From the NCBI GenBank assembly GCA_002433805.1, contig DJIW01000095.1:2666-44769 (forward strand): DNA of 42,104 nt. Direction: 5' to 3'. Position 1 is the stretch's first letter, and every line of letters begins with the position of its first letter. A program made the position numbers and the translations under genes. Origin of the DNA: Competibacteraceae bacterium UBA6584. Lineage in GTDB: Bacteria; Pseudomonadota; Gammaproteobacteria; Competibacterales; Competibacteraceae. Under the pieces are notes generated by a model. That model saw only the letters and a list, made by a program, of their open reading frames with translations. It did not search any database and was not told where the DNA came from. Shown here in pieces: positions 24,819 to 32,211 of the stretch.

Positions 24819-26000
24819 ATGAATTTCAAGCGTATGACCGATCTGGATCTGGCCGGCAAGCGGGTGTTCATCCGCGCCGACCTCAACGTGCCGGTCAAGG
24901 ACGGCAAGGTGACGTCCGACGCCCGGATCACCGCCTCGATGCCCACCATCGAACACGCGATGAAGGCCGGGGCCAAGGTGATGGTGACCTCGCACTTGGG
25001 CCGTCCCACCGAAGGGCAGTTCAACCCGGAGGATTCGCTACAGCCGGTCGCCGAGGTGATGTCGGCCAAGCTAGGTAAGCCGGTGCGGGTGATCCGCGAC
25101 TGGGTCAACGGCGGGTTTGAGGTGGCCAACGGCGAAGTGGTGCTGCTCGAAAACGTCCGCACCAACAAGGGCGAGAAGAAAAACGTCGAGGAGACCGCGA
25201 AGAAATATGCCGCCCTGTGCGATATCTTCGTCATGGACGCCTTCGGCACCGCGCATCGCGCCGAAGCCTCCACCCACGGCATCGCCAAATACGCGCCGGT
25301 GGCTTGCGCCGGCATCCTGCTGACCGAGGAACTCGACGCGCTGACCAAGGCGCTGGCCAAGCCGGCCCGGCCGCTGGTCGCCATCGTCGGCGGCTCCAAG
25401 GTTTCGACCAAGCTGACCGTGCTGGAAAGCCTGTCGGAGAAGGTCGATCAACTGGTGGTCGGCGGCGGTATCGCCAACACTTTCCTGGAAGCCGTGGGCA
25501 AGAATGTCGGCAAGTCGCTGAGCGAACATGATCTGGTGCCGACCGCCCAGACGCTGATCGAGAAAATGAAGAAGCGCGGCGCCAACATTCCGATTGCGGT
25601 CGATGTGGTGGTCGGCAAGAAATTCGACGCCGCCGAGCCGGCGGTGCAGAAAGACGCCGGCTCGGTCGCCGACGACGAGATGATCTTCGACATCGGTCCC
25701 AAGAGCGCCAAGGAACTGGCCGACATCATCATGAAGGCCGGCACCGTGGTGTGGAACGGCCCGGTGGGGGTGTTTGAATTCGATCAGTTTGGCGAAGGCA
25801 CCAAGACCGTGGCGAAAGCCATTGCCGACACCCAGGCGTTTACCCTGGCGGGCGGCGGCGACACCATCGCGGCGATCCAGAAATACAACATGTACGACAA
25901 GGTGTCCTACATTTCCACGGCCGGCGGTGCGTTCCTGGAATTTCTGGAAGGCAAGGTGCTGCCCGCGGTTGAAATTTTGGAATCGCGCGCGAACGGTTGA
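24819..26000 (+). CDS. pgk: phosphoglycerate kinase
   Basis: Transfers phosphate from 1,3-bisphosphoglycerate to ADP. The 393-residue protein shows the signature RVFIRADLNVP near residue 17, SHLGRP, the C-terminal nucleotide part WNGPVGVFE, and GGGDTIAAI. The ATG at 24819 has GGAGGAGAG about five bases upstream; the in-frame TTG at 24804 lies inside the terminator. It is the third gene of tkt-gap-pgk. Confidence 0.97.
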   Translation: MNFKRMTDLDLAGKRVFIRADLNVPVKDGKVTSDARITASMPTIEHAMKAGAKVMVTSHLGRPTEGQFNPEDSLQPVAEVMSAKLGKPVRVIRDWVNGGFEVANGEVVLLENVRTNKGEKKNVEETAKKYAALCDIFVMDAFGTAHRAEASTHGIAKYAPVACAGILLTEELDALTKALAKPARPLVAIVGGSKVSTKLTVLESLSEKVDQLVVGGGIANTFLEAVGKNVGKSLSEHDLVPTAQTLIEKMKKRGANIPIAVDVVVGKKFDAAEPAVQKDAGSVADDEMIFDIGPKSAKELADIIMKAGTVVWNGPVGVFEFDQFGEGTKTVAKAIADTQAFTLAGGGDTIAAIQKYNMYDKVSYISTAGGAFLEFLEGKVLPAVEILESRANG

Positions 26001-26064
26001 GTTGAGGCCACAATAAGTATGGTTGCCCGAGCGGTTATCAAGCCAGTCCGGCTCGGAGCTTAGG

Positions 26065-26096
26065 ACCATCCTCTCCATTGCGGAGAGGATGGTTTC
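26065..26096 (+). terminator. hairpin downstream of pgk
   Basis: ACCATCCTCTCC (26065-26076) and GGAGAGGATGGT (26082-26093) are perfect 12-bp arms with a five-base loop, followed by TTC. It is 65 bp past the pgk stop and probably ends the tkt-gap-pgk transcript although the T-tract is short. The rest of 26001-26278 shows no gene. Confidence 0.65.
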
Positions 26097-26278
26097 AGCG
26101 CTCGATCCTGTTGAGATGAAGAGGGGTTACATTCAACGAGATTGTTCTATAAACGCTTAGGAAGCCGCCGACCTTCGCGACGACATGCGCCGGGTGTCGG
26201 CCGCATGTCGGAAGCGGATGAGCCGATAGTCGGAATTCCAGGTCGTTGAACGATTGAGGGGAGAGTGACAGAAACAGT

Positions 26279-26641
26279 TTAGTAACGGCGTCCGCCGCCA
26301 CCGCCGCCGCCATAACCGCCGCCGCCGCCATAACCGCCGCCGCCGCGCTTCCCGCCGCCGCCGCCATAACCGCCGCCGCCACCGCCGGGACCTTGTTGTG
26401 GACGAGCCTCGTTGACCGTCAAGCCGCGGCCTTCCACTTCCTTGCCATTGAGCGCGGCGATTGCCGCTTGCGCTTCCTGATCGCTACTCATTTCCACAAA
26501 GCCGAAACCCTTGGATCGTCCGGTATCCCGGTCGGTGATGACCTGAGCGGATCGCACGGTGCCGTGCGGGGTAAACAGATTCTCTAAGTCATTATTGTTA
26601 ATGCTATAACTCAAATTACCAACATACAGTTTCTTGCCCAA
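26279..26641 (-). CDS. RRM RNA-binding protein with Gly-rich tail
   Basis: A 120-residue single-RRM protein. RNP2 (LYVGNL, 5-10) and RNP1 (KGFGFVEM, 44-51) are intact, and the spacing fits the bacterial and cyanobacterial Rbp group. From about residue 86 the tail is almost pure Gly with Tyr, Lys and Arg (GGGGYGGGGG repeats), as in cold-inducible RNA-binding proteins. The start codon is TTG at 26641, with GGAG eight bases upstream; no ATG fits the family N-terminus MGKKLYVGNLSY. It presumably binds single-stranded RNA in the cytoplasm; the regulation by cold seen in relatives is not shown here. Confidence 0.9.
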   Translation of the reverse strand: MGKKLYVGNLSYSINNNDLENLFTPHGTVRSAQVITDRDTGRSKGFGFVEMSSDQEAQAAIAALNGKEVEGRGLTVNEARPQQGPGGGGGGYGGGGGKRGGGGYGGGGGYGGGGGGGRRY

Positions 26642-27290
26642 CGCACAAACTCCTCAGCAGGATTTTCGCGAGATAAAATAGCAGACGCGCAAGCACGAGT
26701 CCGAGGGCTAGTTTTACATGAGCCTTCTGCTGAGTCAATGACCCCCTGAAACCCATTCGCCGAGTGAATTGCGTGTTCTGACGGAACGATCATTAGCGCC
26801 CGCATTTTGCTTTGGTTATCAGGAAATCCTGGGGAATCAAGTGAGAAATTATTCTGGTGTTAAAGAACGATAATGAATTAAATCATTGAATAATAAGTTA
26901 TCATTATCCGCTCATAGCTTAAGGTCCGCCCGCTTTTAAAGCCCTAGTGGATTAGGGTGTTATTAGGAGCTTGCATTCGTCGGGATTAGAAAATTAATGG
27001 GGAGATGCTCTTTATCTATTGCTATTTTGTTATGAACAAACCGCTGGTTTTGAATAGCAACGAATAATACGACACGATAAATGCGAAACCGGTTTGCGAA
27101 GCGCTTTAGGGTCAATTATTTGCTAGGCGGATTTTTATAAGCATTCTTTAATATTGACATTGCCCTGTCTAGTTAGCGCTTCATCTCATTTGCCAAAAAT
27201 TCTCGAATAGTGAGAGCATCGTGGATATCTCTTGCGGCCCTCATTGATTATTTACTAAATTTCAATCACTTATTTTATTTTGAACATGCC
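26642..27290. other. AT-rich non-coding region with nested inverted repeats
   Basis: About 650 bp, far richer in AT than its flanks, between the divergent RRM gene and parE. I see no coding frame with support. It contains GATAATGA/TCATTATC with an inner AATGA/TCATT (about 26869-26909), and TTGCTATT (27019-27026) pairing with AATAGCAA (27053-27060) around an inner AAACC-GCT-GGTTT. A second palindrome AAACCGGTTT lies about 35 bp further on. It could hold a small RNA, a long 5' leader, or regulatory sites for both genes. Confidence 0.5.
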
Positions 27291-29180
27291 ATGAGCGCGA
27301 CCAGCTACGACGCCTCCGCCATTGAAGTCTTAAGCGGCTTGGACCCGGTGCGCAAGCGGCCGGGAATGTACACCGACACCACCCGACCCAACCATCTCGC
27401 GCAGGAGGTCATCGACAACAGCGTGGATGAAGCCATCGCCGGCTATGCCAGCGCGGTGTCGGTGGTGCTGTACGCCGACGGTTCGCTATCGGTCGAGGAC
27501 GACGGCCGGGGGATGCCGGTGGACATCCATCCCGAGGAAGGAATACCGGGTGTCGAATTGATCCTGACTCGGTTGCACGCGGGCGGCAAGTTTTCCGACC
27601 GCAACTACCGGTTTTCCGGCGGCCTGCACGGGGTCGGGGTTTCGGTGGTGAACGCGCTATCCAGCCATCTCGAAGTATGGGTGAAACGCAACGGCAAGGA
27701 GTACAACATGGCCTTTGCCGGCGGCGACAAGGTGTCCAATTTGGAGGAAATCGGCACGGCGGGGCGGCGCGCGACCGGCACCACCTTGCGGTTTTGGCCC
27801 GATCCGCGTTATTTCGATTCGCCCAAGTTTTCAGTTCCCAAGCTCAAGCACGTGCTGCGCGCCAAGGCGGTGCTGTGTCCGGGGCTGAAGGTTGCGTTTA
27901 ACGACGAGGCGACCGGCGAAAACGTCGTTTGGCATTACGAAGATGGCTTTACTGACTATCTGAAAGAAGCGCTGGGCCAGAATTCGCTGCTGCCCGATCC
28001 GCCGTTCGTCGGTCATGTCAGCGGCCCGCGCGAGGCGGTCGATTGGGCGCTGACCTGGCTGCCGGAGGGCGGCGAGCCGGTGACCGAAAGTTACGTCAAT
28101 CTGATCCCCACCCCCCAAGGCGGCACCCACGTCAACGGCTTGCGCGGGGGCGTGACCGACGCCGTGCGTGAATTTTGCGAGTTCCGCAATCTGGTGCCGC
28201 GCGGGTTGCGGATCGCGCCGGAGGATGTGTGGGAAGGCTGCTGCTACGTGCTGTCGGCCAAGATGCAAGACCCGCAGTTTTCCGGCCAGACCAAGGAGCG
28301 GCTGTCCTCGCGCGAGTGCGCGGTGTTCGTGGCCGGGGTGGTCAAGGACACCTTGAGTCTGTGGCTGAACCAGCACCCCGAAATCGGCGAGCGCGTCGCC
28401 CAACTGGCGCTGGCGAACGCGCAGAAGCGGCTGCGGGCCAGCCGCAAGGTGGTGCGCAAGCAGGTGACCAGCGGCCCGGCGCTGCCCGGCAAGCTGACCG
28501 ACTGCACGGCGCAGGATTCGGGGCGGACGGAACTGTTTTTGGTGGAGGGCGATTCGGCCGGCGGTTCCGCCAAGCAGGCCCGCAACCGCGAATTTCAGGC
28601 GGTGATGCCGCTGCGCGGCAAGATTTTGAATACCTGGGAAGTCGATTCCAGCGAGGTGATGGCCTCGCAAGAGGTGCACGACATCGCCGTGGCCATCGGA
28701 GTCGATCCGGGTTCCGAGGAGTTGGCCGGCTTGCGCTACGGGCGGGTTTGTATTCTCGCCGACGCCGACTCAGACGGCTTGCACATCGCCACGCTGTTGT
28801 GCGCCCTGTTCGTGCGCCACTTCCGGCCGCTGGTGGAAGCCGGTCACGTCCATGTCGCCATGCCGCCGCTGTTTCGGATCGATGTCGGCAAGGAGGTGTT
28901 TTACGCGCTGGACGAGGCCGAGAAGCAGGGCATTTTGGATCGGATCGCCGCCGAGAAGAAAAAGGGCAAAGTGAATGTGACCCGCTTCAAGGGCTTGGGC
29001 GAGATGAACCCGCTGCAATTGCGCGAGACCACGATGGACCCGGCGACCCGGCGCTTGGTGCAACTGACGCTGGAAACCGGCGACGATACCTTGGTCCTGA
29101 TGGATATGCTGCTGGCGAAGAAGCGCGCCGGGGATCGCAAGAATTGGCTGGAGGACAAGGGCAATCTGGCGGAGGTTTAG
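27291..29180 (+). CDS. parE: DNA topoisomerase IV subunit B
   Basis: ATPase subunit of topoisomerase IV, which separates daughter chromosomes. The 629-residue length equals E. coli ParE (630) and is far below GyrB (~800), which decides between the two. Motifs: RKRPGMYTD at the ATP-lid start, EVIDNSVDEA, the ATP-binding DGRGMPVD and GGLHGVGVSVVNALS, and the TOPRIM parts EGDSAGGSAKQ and LADADSDGLHI. The ATG at 27291 gives the family N-terminus; the frame is open upstream in the AT-rich leader but that part is not conserved-looking. parC is not in the window. Confidence 0.96.
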   Translation: MSATSYDASAIEVLSGLDPVRKRPGMYTDTTRPNHLAQEVIDNSVDEAIAGYASAVSVVLYADGSLSVEDDGRGMPVDIHPEEGIPGVELILTRLHAGGKFSDRNYRFSGGLHGVGVSVVNALSSHLEVWVKRNGKEYNMAFAGGDKVSNLEEIGTAGRRATGTTLRFWPDPRYFDSPKFSVPKLKHVLRAKAVLCPGLKVAFNDEATGENVVWHYEDGFTDYLKEALGQNSLLPDPPFVGHVSGPREAVDWALTWLPEGGEPVTESYVNLIPTPQGGTHVNGLRGGVTDAVREFCEFRNLVPRGLRIAPEDVWEGCCYVLSAKMQDPQFSGQTKERLSSRECAVFVAGVVKDTLSLWLNQHPEIGERVAQLALANAQKRLRASRKVVRKQVTSGPALPGKLTDCTAQDSGRTELFLVEGDSAGGSAKQARNREFQAVMPLRGKILNTWEVDSSEVMASQEVHDIAVAIGVDPGSEELAGLRYGRVCILADADSDGLHIATLLCALFVRHFRPLVEAGHVHVAMPPLFRIDVGKEVFYALDEAEKQGILDRIAAEKKKGKVNVTRFKGLGEMNPLQLRETTMDPATRRLVQLTLETGDDTLVLMDMLLAKKRAGDRKNWLEDKGNLAEV

Positions 29181-29264
29181 CGGTCCCGGTTCTATCGGGC
29201 GCGGCCGCTTGTCTCTCGCTCCCGTAGGGGAGATCGGCTCAGGGCGAGGTTTTGCGTCGGGAGC

Positions 29265-29751
29265 CTATAGGTTATCCAGCGGGCTGACCTCACCTTTGCC
29301 GCCCCGGTTGAGGAGGTGAGTGTAGATCATGGTGGTCGAGACCTCCGAGTGGCCTAGCAGTTTCTGCACCGTGCGGATGTCGTAGCCGGCCATGAGCAAA
29401 TGTGTGGCGAAGCCGATCCAGCACCGCCTTGACTTCGGCGTGGGTTAGCACGACCGGCAACCGTTGCGGTCGCTTGGCCTGATCCACGTTTTCCAACCCA
29501 GGCCGTGATTGGTCGAGCGCTTCTTTATATAGAAACAGCAGAGCGCTGCGGGCCTGATTTTGGGTGGATGCCGCCAATTTGCCCCGCACCGCCAAATGGG
29601 TGAGAAAGGCTTCGACTTCGGTTGCTCCCATTTCCTGGGGATGGCGTTTGCCGTGGAACAGGATAAAGCGGCAACTCCAATCGACGTAGGCTTGTTCGGT
29701 GCGGATGCTGTAATACTTGAAGCGGATTTTGTCGCGAACCCTATCCAACAA
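29265..29751 (-). pseudogene. intI: integron integrase, internally deleted and frameshifted
   Basis: Tyrosine recombinase of the integron integrase type. The N-terminal half is clear: KYYSIRTEQAYVDW, FILFHGKRHPQEMGATEVE, FLTHLAVRGKLAASTQNQA, ALLFLYKEAL and LPVVLTHAEVKAVLDRL. Right after this, in another frame, comes the C-terminal end FATHLLMAGYDIRTVQKLLG, HSEVSTTMIYTHLLNRGG and GKGEVSPLDNL, ending in TAG at 29267-29265. About 140 residues are missing at the junction near 29420, including the catalytic Arg and the IntI-specific insertion. No ATG is available at the 5' end; the family sequence continues upstream (SQRPKLLDRV) without a start. The gene cannot make an active enzyme. Confidence 0.88.
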
Positions 29752-29912
29752 CTTGGGCCGTTGACTCCCCGAAACTTGAGGGATACTCTCGTTGCTTATT
29801 AGGGGGTATTATTTCTATATGTCATTAACATATTAGGTTAAATTCCTTTGATAATGAAAATATACACCTATAAGGCGTAAAATAAAACGCCTTTCAGGGT
29901 ATCTACTTAACG
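29752..29912. other. integron leader with attI or relict attC
   Basis: AT-rich stretch between the integrase and the first cassette, where attI is expected. It ends in the recombination core AACG-TTATGTG (crossover after G29912). AAGGCGT and ACGCCTT around 29872-29893 form a perfect 7-bp hairpin just before it, which is more typical of an attC; so this could be the attC of a lost cassette fused to attI. No coding frame is supported. Confidence 0.45.
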
Positions 29913-29950
29913 TTATGTGTCTACAGCCCCAATCAAGTTAAGGAAACAAA

Positions 29951-30325
29951 ATGATAAAGATTTCTGTAAGCATTGATGTCTCAAACTTAAAGCAAGCTGA
30001 GACCTTTTATATTGAAGCACTCGGTTGTAAAAAGTTGAGAGACCAAGGTGAAGGTATGTCAGTAATTTCAACCGAAAATTGCGATATATATTTACAAGAA
30101 AAAGAGGCTGGAACAAAACCAATTCCATCGGATGCGGTTGAGCGTAATTATGGTCGTCACTGGACACCAGTGCATTTGGATTTTCTAACCGAGAATGTAG
30201 ATGAAGCCGTTAAAAAAATAATTCAATTAGGTGGCCAACATGAAGGCGGAGAAAGTGGTGATTGGGGTTCTATTGCATATTGTGCGGACCCATTCGGTAA
30301 CGGATTTTGTGTGATTAATGAATAA
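29951..30325 (+). CDS. cassette 1: VOC/glyoxalase-fold protein
   Basis: A 124-residue protein of the vicinal-oxygen-chelate superfamily (glyoxalase/bleomycin-resistance/dioxygenase fold). Two beta-alpha-beta-beta-beta units are visible: ISVSIDVSNLKQAETFYIEA at the start, and VHLDFLTENVDEAVKKIIQL later, closing with the family ending YCADPFGNGFCVIN. Metal-ligand-like residues (H in VHLDF, E in the tail region) are plausible, but the substrate is unknown. AAGGA lies about six bases before the ATG. It is AT-rich, unlike its surroundings, and is the whole content of cassette 1. Such proteins are frequent in integron cassettes. Confidence 0.88.
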   Translation: MIKISVSIDVSNLKQAETFYIEALGCKKLRDQGEGMSVISTENCDIYLQEKEAGTKPIPSDAVERNYGRHWTPVHLDFLTENVDEAVKKIIQLGGQHEGGESGDWGSIAYCADPFGNGFCVINE

Positions 30326-30327
30326 AC

Positions 30328-30391
30328 ACATAACAATGGGCTCCAAGGGACGCTCCGCTTCGCTGCGCCCCCCTGAGCCCAGGCGTTGGGC
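30328..30391 (+). other. attC site of cassette 1
   Basis: Left core ACATAAC (30328-30334), then ATGGGCTCCAAGGGACGC, a short variable loop (TCCGCTTCGCT), GCGCCCCCCTGAGCCCAGGC and right core GTTGGGC (30385-30391). GGGCTC pairs with GAGCCC. At about 64 bp it is a short attC. Confidence 0.88.
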
Positions 30392-30604
30392 GTCATCATG
30401 ATTCGCGCAATTGAAGCCGAAGGACGATGGTTGGTTTTACTGGAGACGCGCAGCAAGACCCTATTTCTTGCCACGTTGATGCATGAACTGACCATCGCTG
30501 GACGAAATAGCTACCGCGTCCAGAGCGAAGAATTGGACAAGCCGTCGCAGCTTCGCAAAGTCAATGAAATCCAACATCGCGTTGCCGCTTGTCTGCGCTA
30601 GATA

Positions 30605-31120
30605 AGTACCTAACCACAAATTTACAGGCATTTTGCTAGGTTGTTAGACTGGTAATAGTTTGAGCTATTAGTGGCAACCGCGCGGCCAGACCTGGCGGCT
30701 GCCCGCCCACGACTTCAAACGCCTCACGATCATGGGGTTTTTTAGCCGCGACCACCGCCACGACTTGCACCTGCTGGAGGAGCGCGTGAACAGCCGCACC
30801 GTCATCGATCTGATCGATGGATTTATCCAGCGCAGAGCCCATCCGCAACGGTTTACCCTCATCGTCTTGGACAATGCCTCCATTCATACCAGCGTGCTCT
30901 TTAACGCCCAACTCGAACGCTGGCTGCGACAGCGAGTGATCGTATATTGGTTGCCCACCTATTCACCCGAGTTGAACCGCATCGAAATCCTCTGGCGCAA
31001 AATTAAGTATGAATGGTTGCCCCTGTCCGCCTTCGGCTCCATCCAAACGATCAAAACCGCCCTCTGCGACATCATCAATAACCTCGGACTAAAATACCGT
31101 ATAAATTTTGGTTAGGTACT
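30605..31120 (+). mobile_element. IS630-type element, internally deleted (516 bp)
   Basis: The ends are inverted: AGTACCTAACCA-CAAATTTA at the left, and the complement of the right end reads AGTACCTAACCA-AAATTTA. Both ends are flanked by TA (30603-30604 and 31121-31122), the target duplication made by IS630/Tc1 elements. Full elements are about 1.0-1.2 kb; here the 5' half of the transposase is missing. It lies inside integron cassette 2. Confidence 0.82.
30672..31115 (+). pseudogene. IS630 family transposase, N-terminally truncated
   Basis: About 147 codons of the catalytic C-terminal part of an IS630-type DDE transposase. WQPRGQTWRLPAHDFKRLTI, then IDLIDGFIQR, the second Asp in LIVLDNASIHTS, and the catalytic Glu block LPTYSPELNRIEILWRKIKY are all intact. 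The helix-turn-helix and first Asp are absent because of the internal deletion. An ATG at 30732 could start a 127-residue fragment, but no working transposase can result. Confidence 0.85.
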
Positions 31121-31258
31121 TATTGTCCGGTCAAGACAATGAGAGCTTTCAAGAGTCAATCGCCGCTTGGGTATTGGAGCAGCAAGACAGCGAACTACAG
31201 GGTCTCATGTCGTACGCCTGGGGCAACGCGAAGAACAAAACCTCATGAGCCGTCTGAC

Positions 31259-31325
31259 GCCCAACCCATCATTCCACCGGACCTGCGCGAAAAGCCGCGC
31301 AGGCCGTTACATTCAGACGTTAGCC
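31259..31325 (+). other. attC site of cassette 2
   Basis: Left core GCCCAAC (31259-31265), then CCATCATTCCACCGG, ACCTGCGCG-AAAA-GCCGCGCAGG as the central stem-loop, and right core GTTAGCC (31319-31325). CCTGCGCG pairs with CGCGCAGG. The left core with four extra bases is perfectly complementary to the start of cassette 2, 869 bp upstream. Confidence 0.92.
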
Positions 31326-31341
31326 AACATTGAAAGCCGCC

Positions 31342-31986
31342 ATGACGTTGTCCGATCCCGAAAAACTAGTTCATTATGTCCAATCACTGTCGGGATTCGA
31401 GTTCTACGAGACCATTGATGGCAACTACGACCACATCGGCGCAACTGTCGCTGACGCTATCCTTCAGGCAAACAACAAGTACTCGATCCACGTCAAGCCA
31501 AGAGTGAATCGAATCCTTGCCCAATATCCCGAGGCGCGAACGACAAGTTCTGTGTTGCGCTTGCTGAACGTAATTCCGACAACGGAATTCCTCGACTGGC
31601 GCGGCGAAGATCGCGCCGAACGCTTCAGACAGGTCCTTGATCTATTCGCGGCTGAAGAAATAGAACTCGAAGCAAACCTACGAGCATGGTTGGCGAAAGA
31701 AGCGAACTTGCCAAAACTGCGTTCCATCAAAGGAATCGGCCCAAAAACTATCGACTATTTCAAAATCCTGGTTGGCGTATCTACCAGTGCCATTGACCGG
31801 CATCTCCTTAACTTCCTTGCTTTAGCTGGTTTGGCACCCTGTAGTTATCTAGATGCTCAAACCATCATAAACGCTGCTGCCGACATCCTTTCAATTAATC
31901 GAGCCTACTTCGATCACAGTATTTGGCAGTTCATGAGCAAAAGAGCTGGATCGAAAAAGGGGGAGTGTCATAGCCATGTGGGCTAG
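31342..31986 (+). CDS. cassette 3: HhH-GPD-like protein
   Basis: A 214-residue protein with a helix-hairpin-helix and GPD-like pattern, as in base-excision DNA glycosylases: LRSIKGIGPKTIDYFKILVG (about 130-150), then STSAIDRHLLNFLALAGL, where the Asp before Arg-His sits at the catalytic Asp position of the family. There is no C-terminal iron-sulfur cluster. The N-terminal helices are not specific. A DNA-repair or nucleic-acid-binding role is inference. The ATG at 31342 lies 17 bp after the recombination core; a TTG at 31330 is possible. The stop codon lies within the left core of its attC. Confidence 0.72.
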   Translation: MTLSDPEKLVHYVQSLSGFEFYETIDGNYDHIGATVADAILQANNKYSIHVKPRVNRILAQYPEARTTSSVLRLLNVIPTTEFLDWRGEDRAERFRQVLDLFAAEEIELEANLRAWLAKEANLPKLRSIKGIGPKTIDYFKILVGVSTSAIDRHLLNFLALAGLAPCSYLDAQTIINAAADILSINRAYFDHSIWQFMSKRAGSKKGECHSHVG

Positions 31987-32056
31987 CCCTGCGGTCAAGG
32001 CGCTCCCTTCGGTCACTGGGACGCCGCCAAAGCGGCGCCCTTTACCTTCGTTAGGC
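31981..32056 (+). other. attC site of cassette 3
   Basis: Left core GGCTAGC (31981-31987), GGTCAAGGCGC (L'' arm), a central stem CGCC-GCCAAA-GGCG, GCGCCCTTTACC (L' arm) and right core GTTAGGC (32050-32056). The left core differs by one base from the complement of this cassette's own start GTTAGCC, so the site is slightly degenerate. Confidence 0.8.
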
Positions 32057-32211
32057 GCATTCCAATATCAGACACGGAGATAGAGAAAAAACCATCATTT
32101 GGAAGCGGATCGGCTGGGCTTTTGCTGTGCTAATCGGCGCAGCGATAGGACTGCGAGTCCCCTTAGTTTCCGGAAAACAAGGGGCGGGAATATCCAGCGA
32201 TGCACTTTTGC
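32057..32211 (+). other. truncated fourth cassette fragment
   Basis: After the right core a frame runs DREKTIIWKRIGWAFAVLIG, then AAIGLRVPLVSGKQG, and on into the complement of dtd. It looks like the N-terminus of a membrane protein (helix GWAFAVLIGAAIGL), but there is no start codon in frame and the 3' part and attC are lost at the dtd border. This marks the end of the integron. Confidence 0.4.

Larger units (their letters stand above)
30398..31248 (+). pseudogene. cassette 2 gene, interrupted by stop and IS insertion
   Basis: The open part (30398-30601) encodes 67 residues, starting MIRAIEAEGRWLVLLETRS and ending HRVAACLR, then TAG. Three bases later the IS element begins. If the IS (30605-31120) and one TA copy are removed, the frame continues exactly across the junction: after TAG-ATA come LSGQDNESFQESIAAWVLEQ, QDSELQGLMSYAWGN and AKNKTS, then TGA at 31246-31248. 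So the original gene was probably about 110 codons, with a nonsense codon in the middle. The family is not one I can name; it looks like a small soluble helical protein. The short 67-residue product could still be made. Confidence 0.6.
29265..32211. mobile_element. decayed chromosomal integron with three cassettes and a fragment
   Basis: Layout is classical: a - strand integrase pseudogene, a leader, then cassettes read on +. Boundaries follow from the rule that a cassette's own attC left core is the reverse complement of the bases at its start. Cassette 1 (29913-30385): GTTATGTGT at 29912 against ACACATAAC at 30326. Cassette 2 (30386-31319): GTTGGGCGTCA at 30385 against TGACGCCCAAC at 31255. 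Cassette 3 (31320-32050): GTTAGCC at 31319 against GGCTAGC at 31981, one mismatch. A fourth cassette starts at 32051 and lacks an attC. Base composition is clearly more AT-rich in cassettes 1 and 3 than in the host genes. Confidence 0.88.

Noticed and set aside
26611..26805. 64-codon - strand frame over the RRM gene start
   Set aside because: It overlaps the leader and first codons of the RRM gene in another frame and shows no conserved pattern.
27154..27159. parE promoter with perfect TTGACA
   Set aside because: No -10-like hexamer occurs 15-19 bp downstream, so I do not call it.
27291..29180. GyrB instead of ParE
   Set aside because: The length of 629 residues and absence of the ~165-residue GyrB insertion favour ParE.
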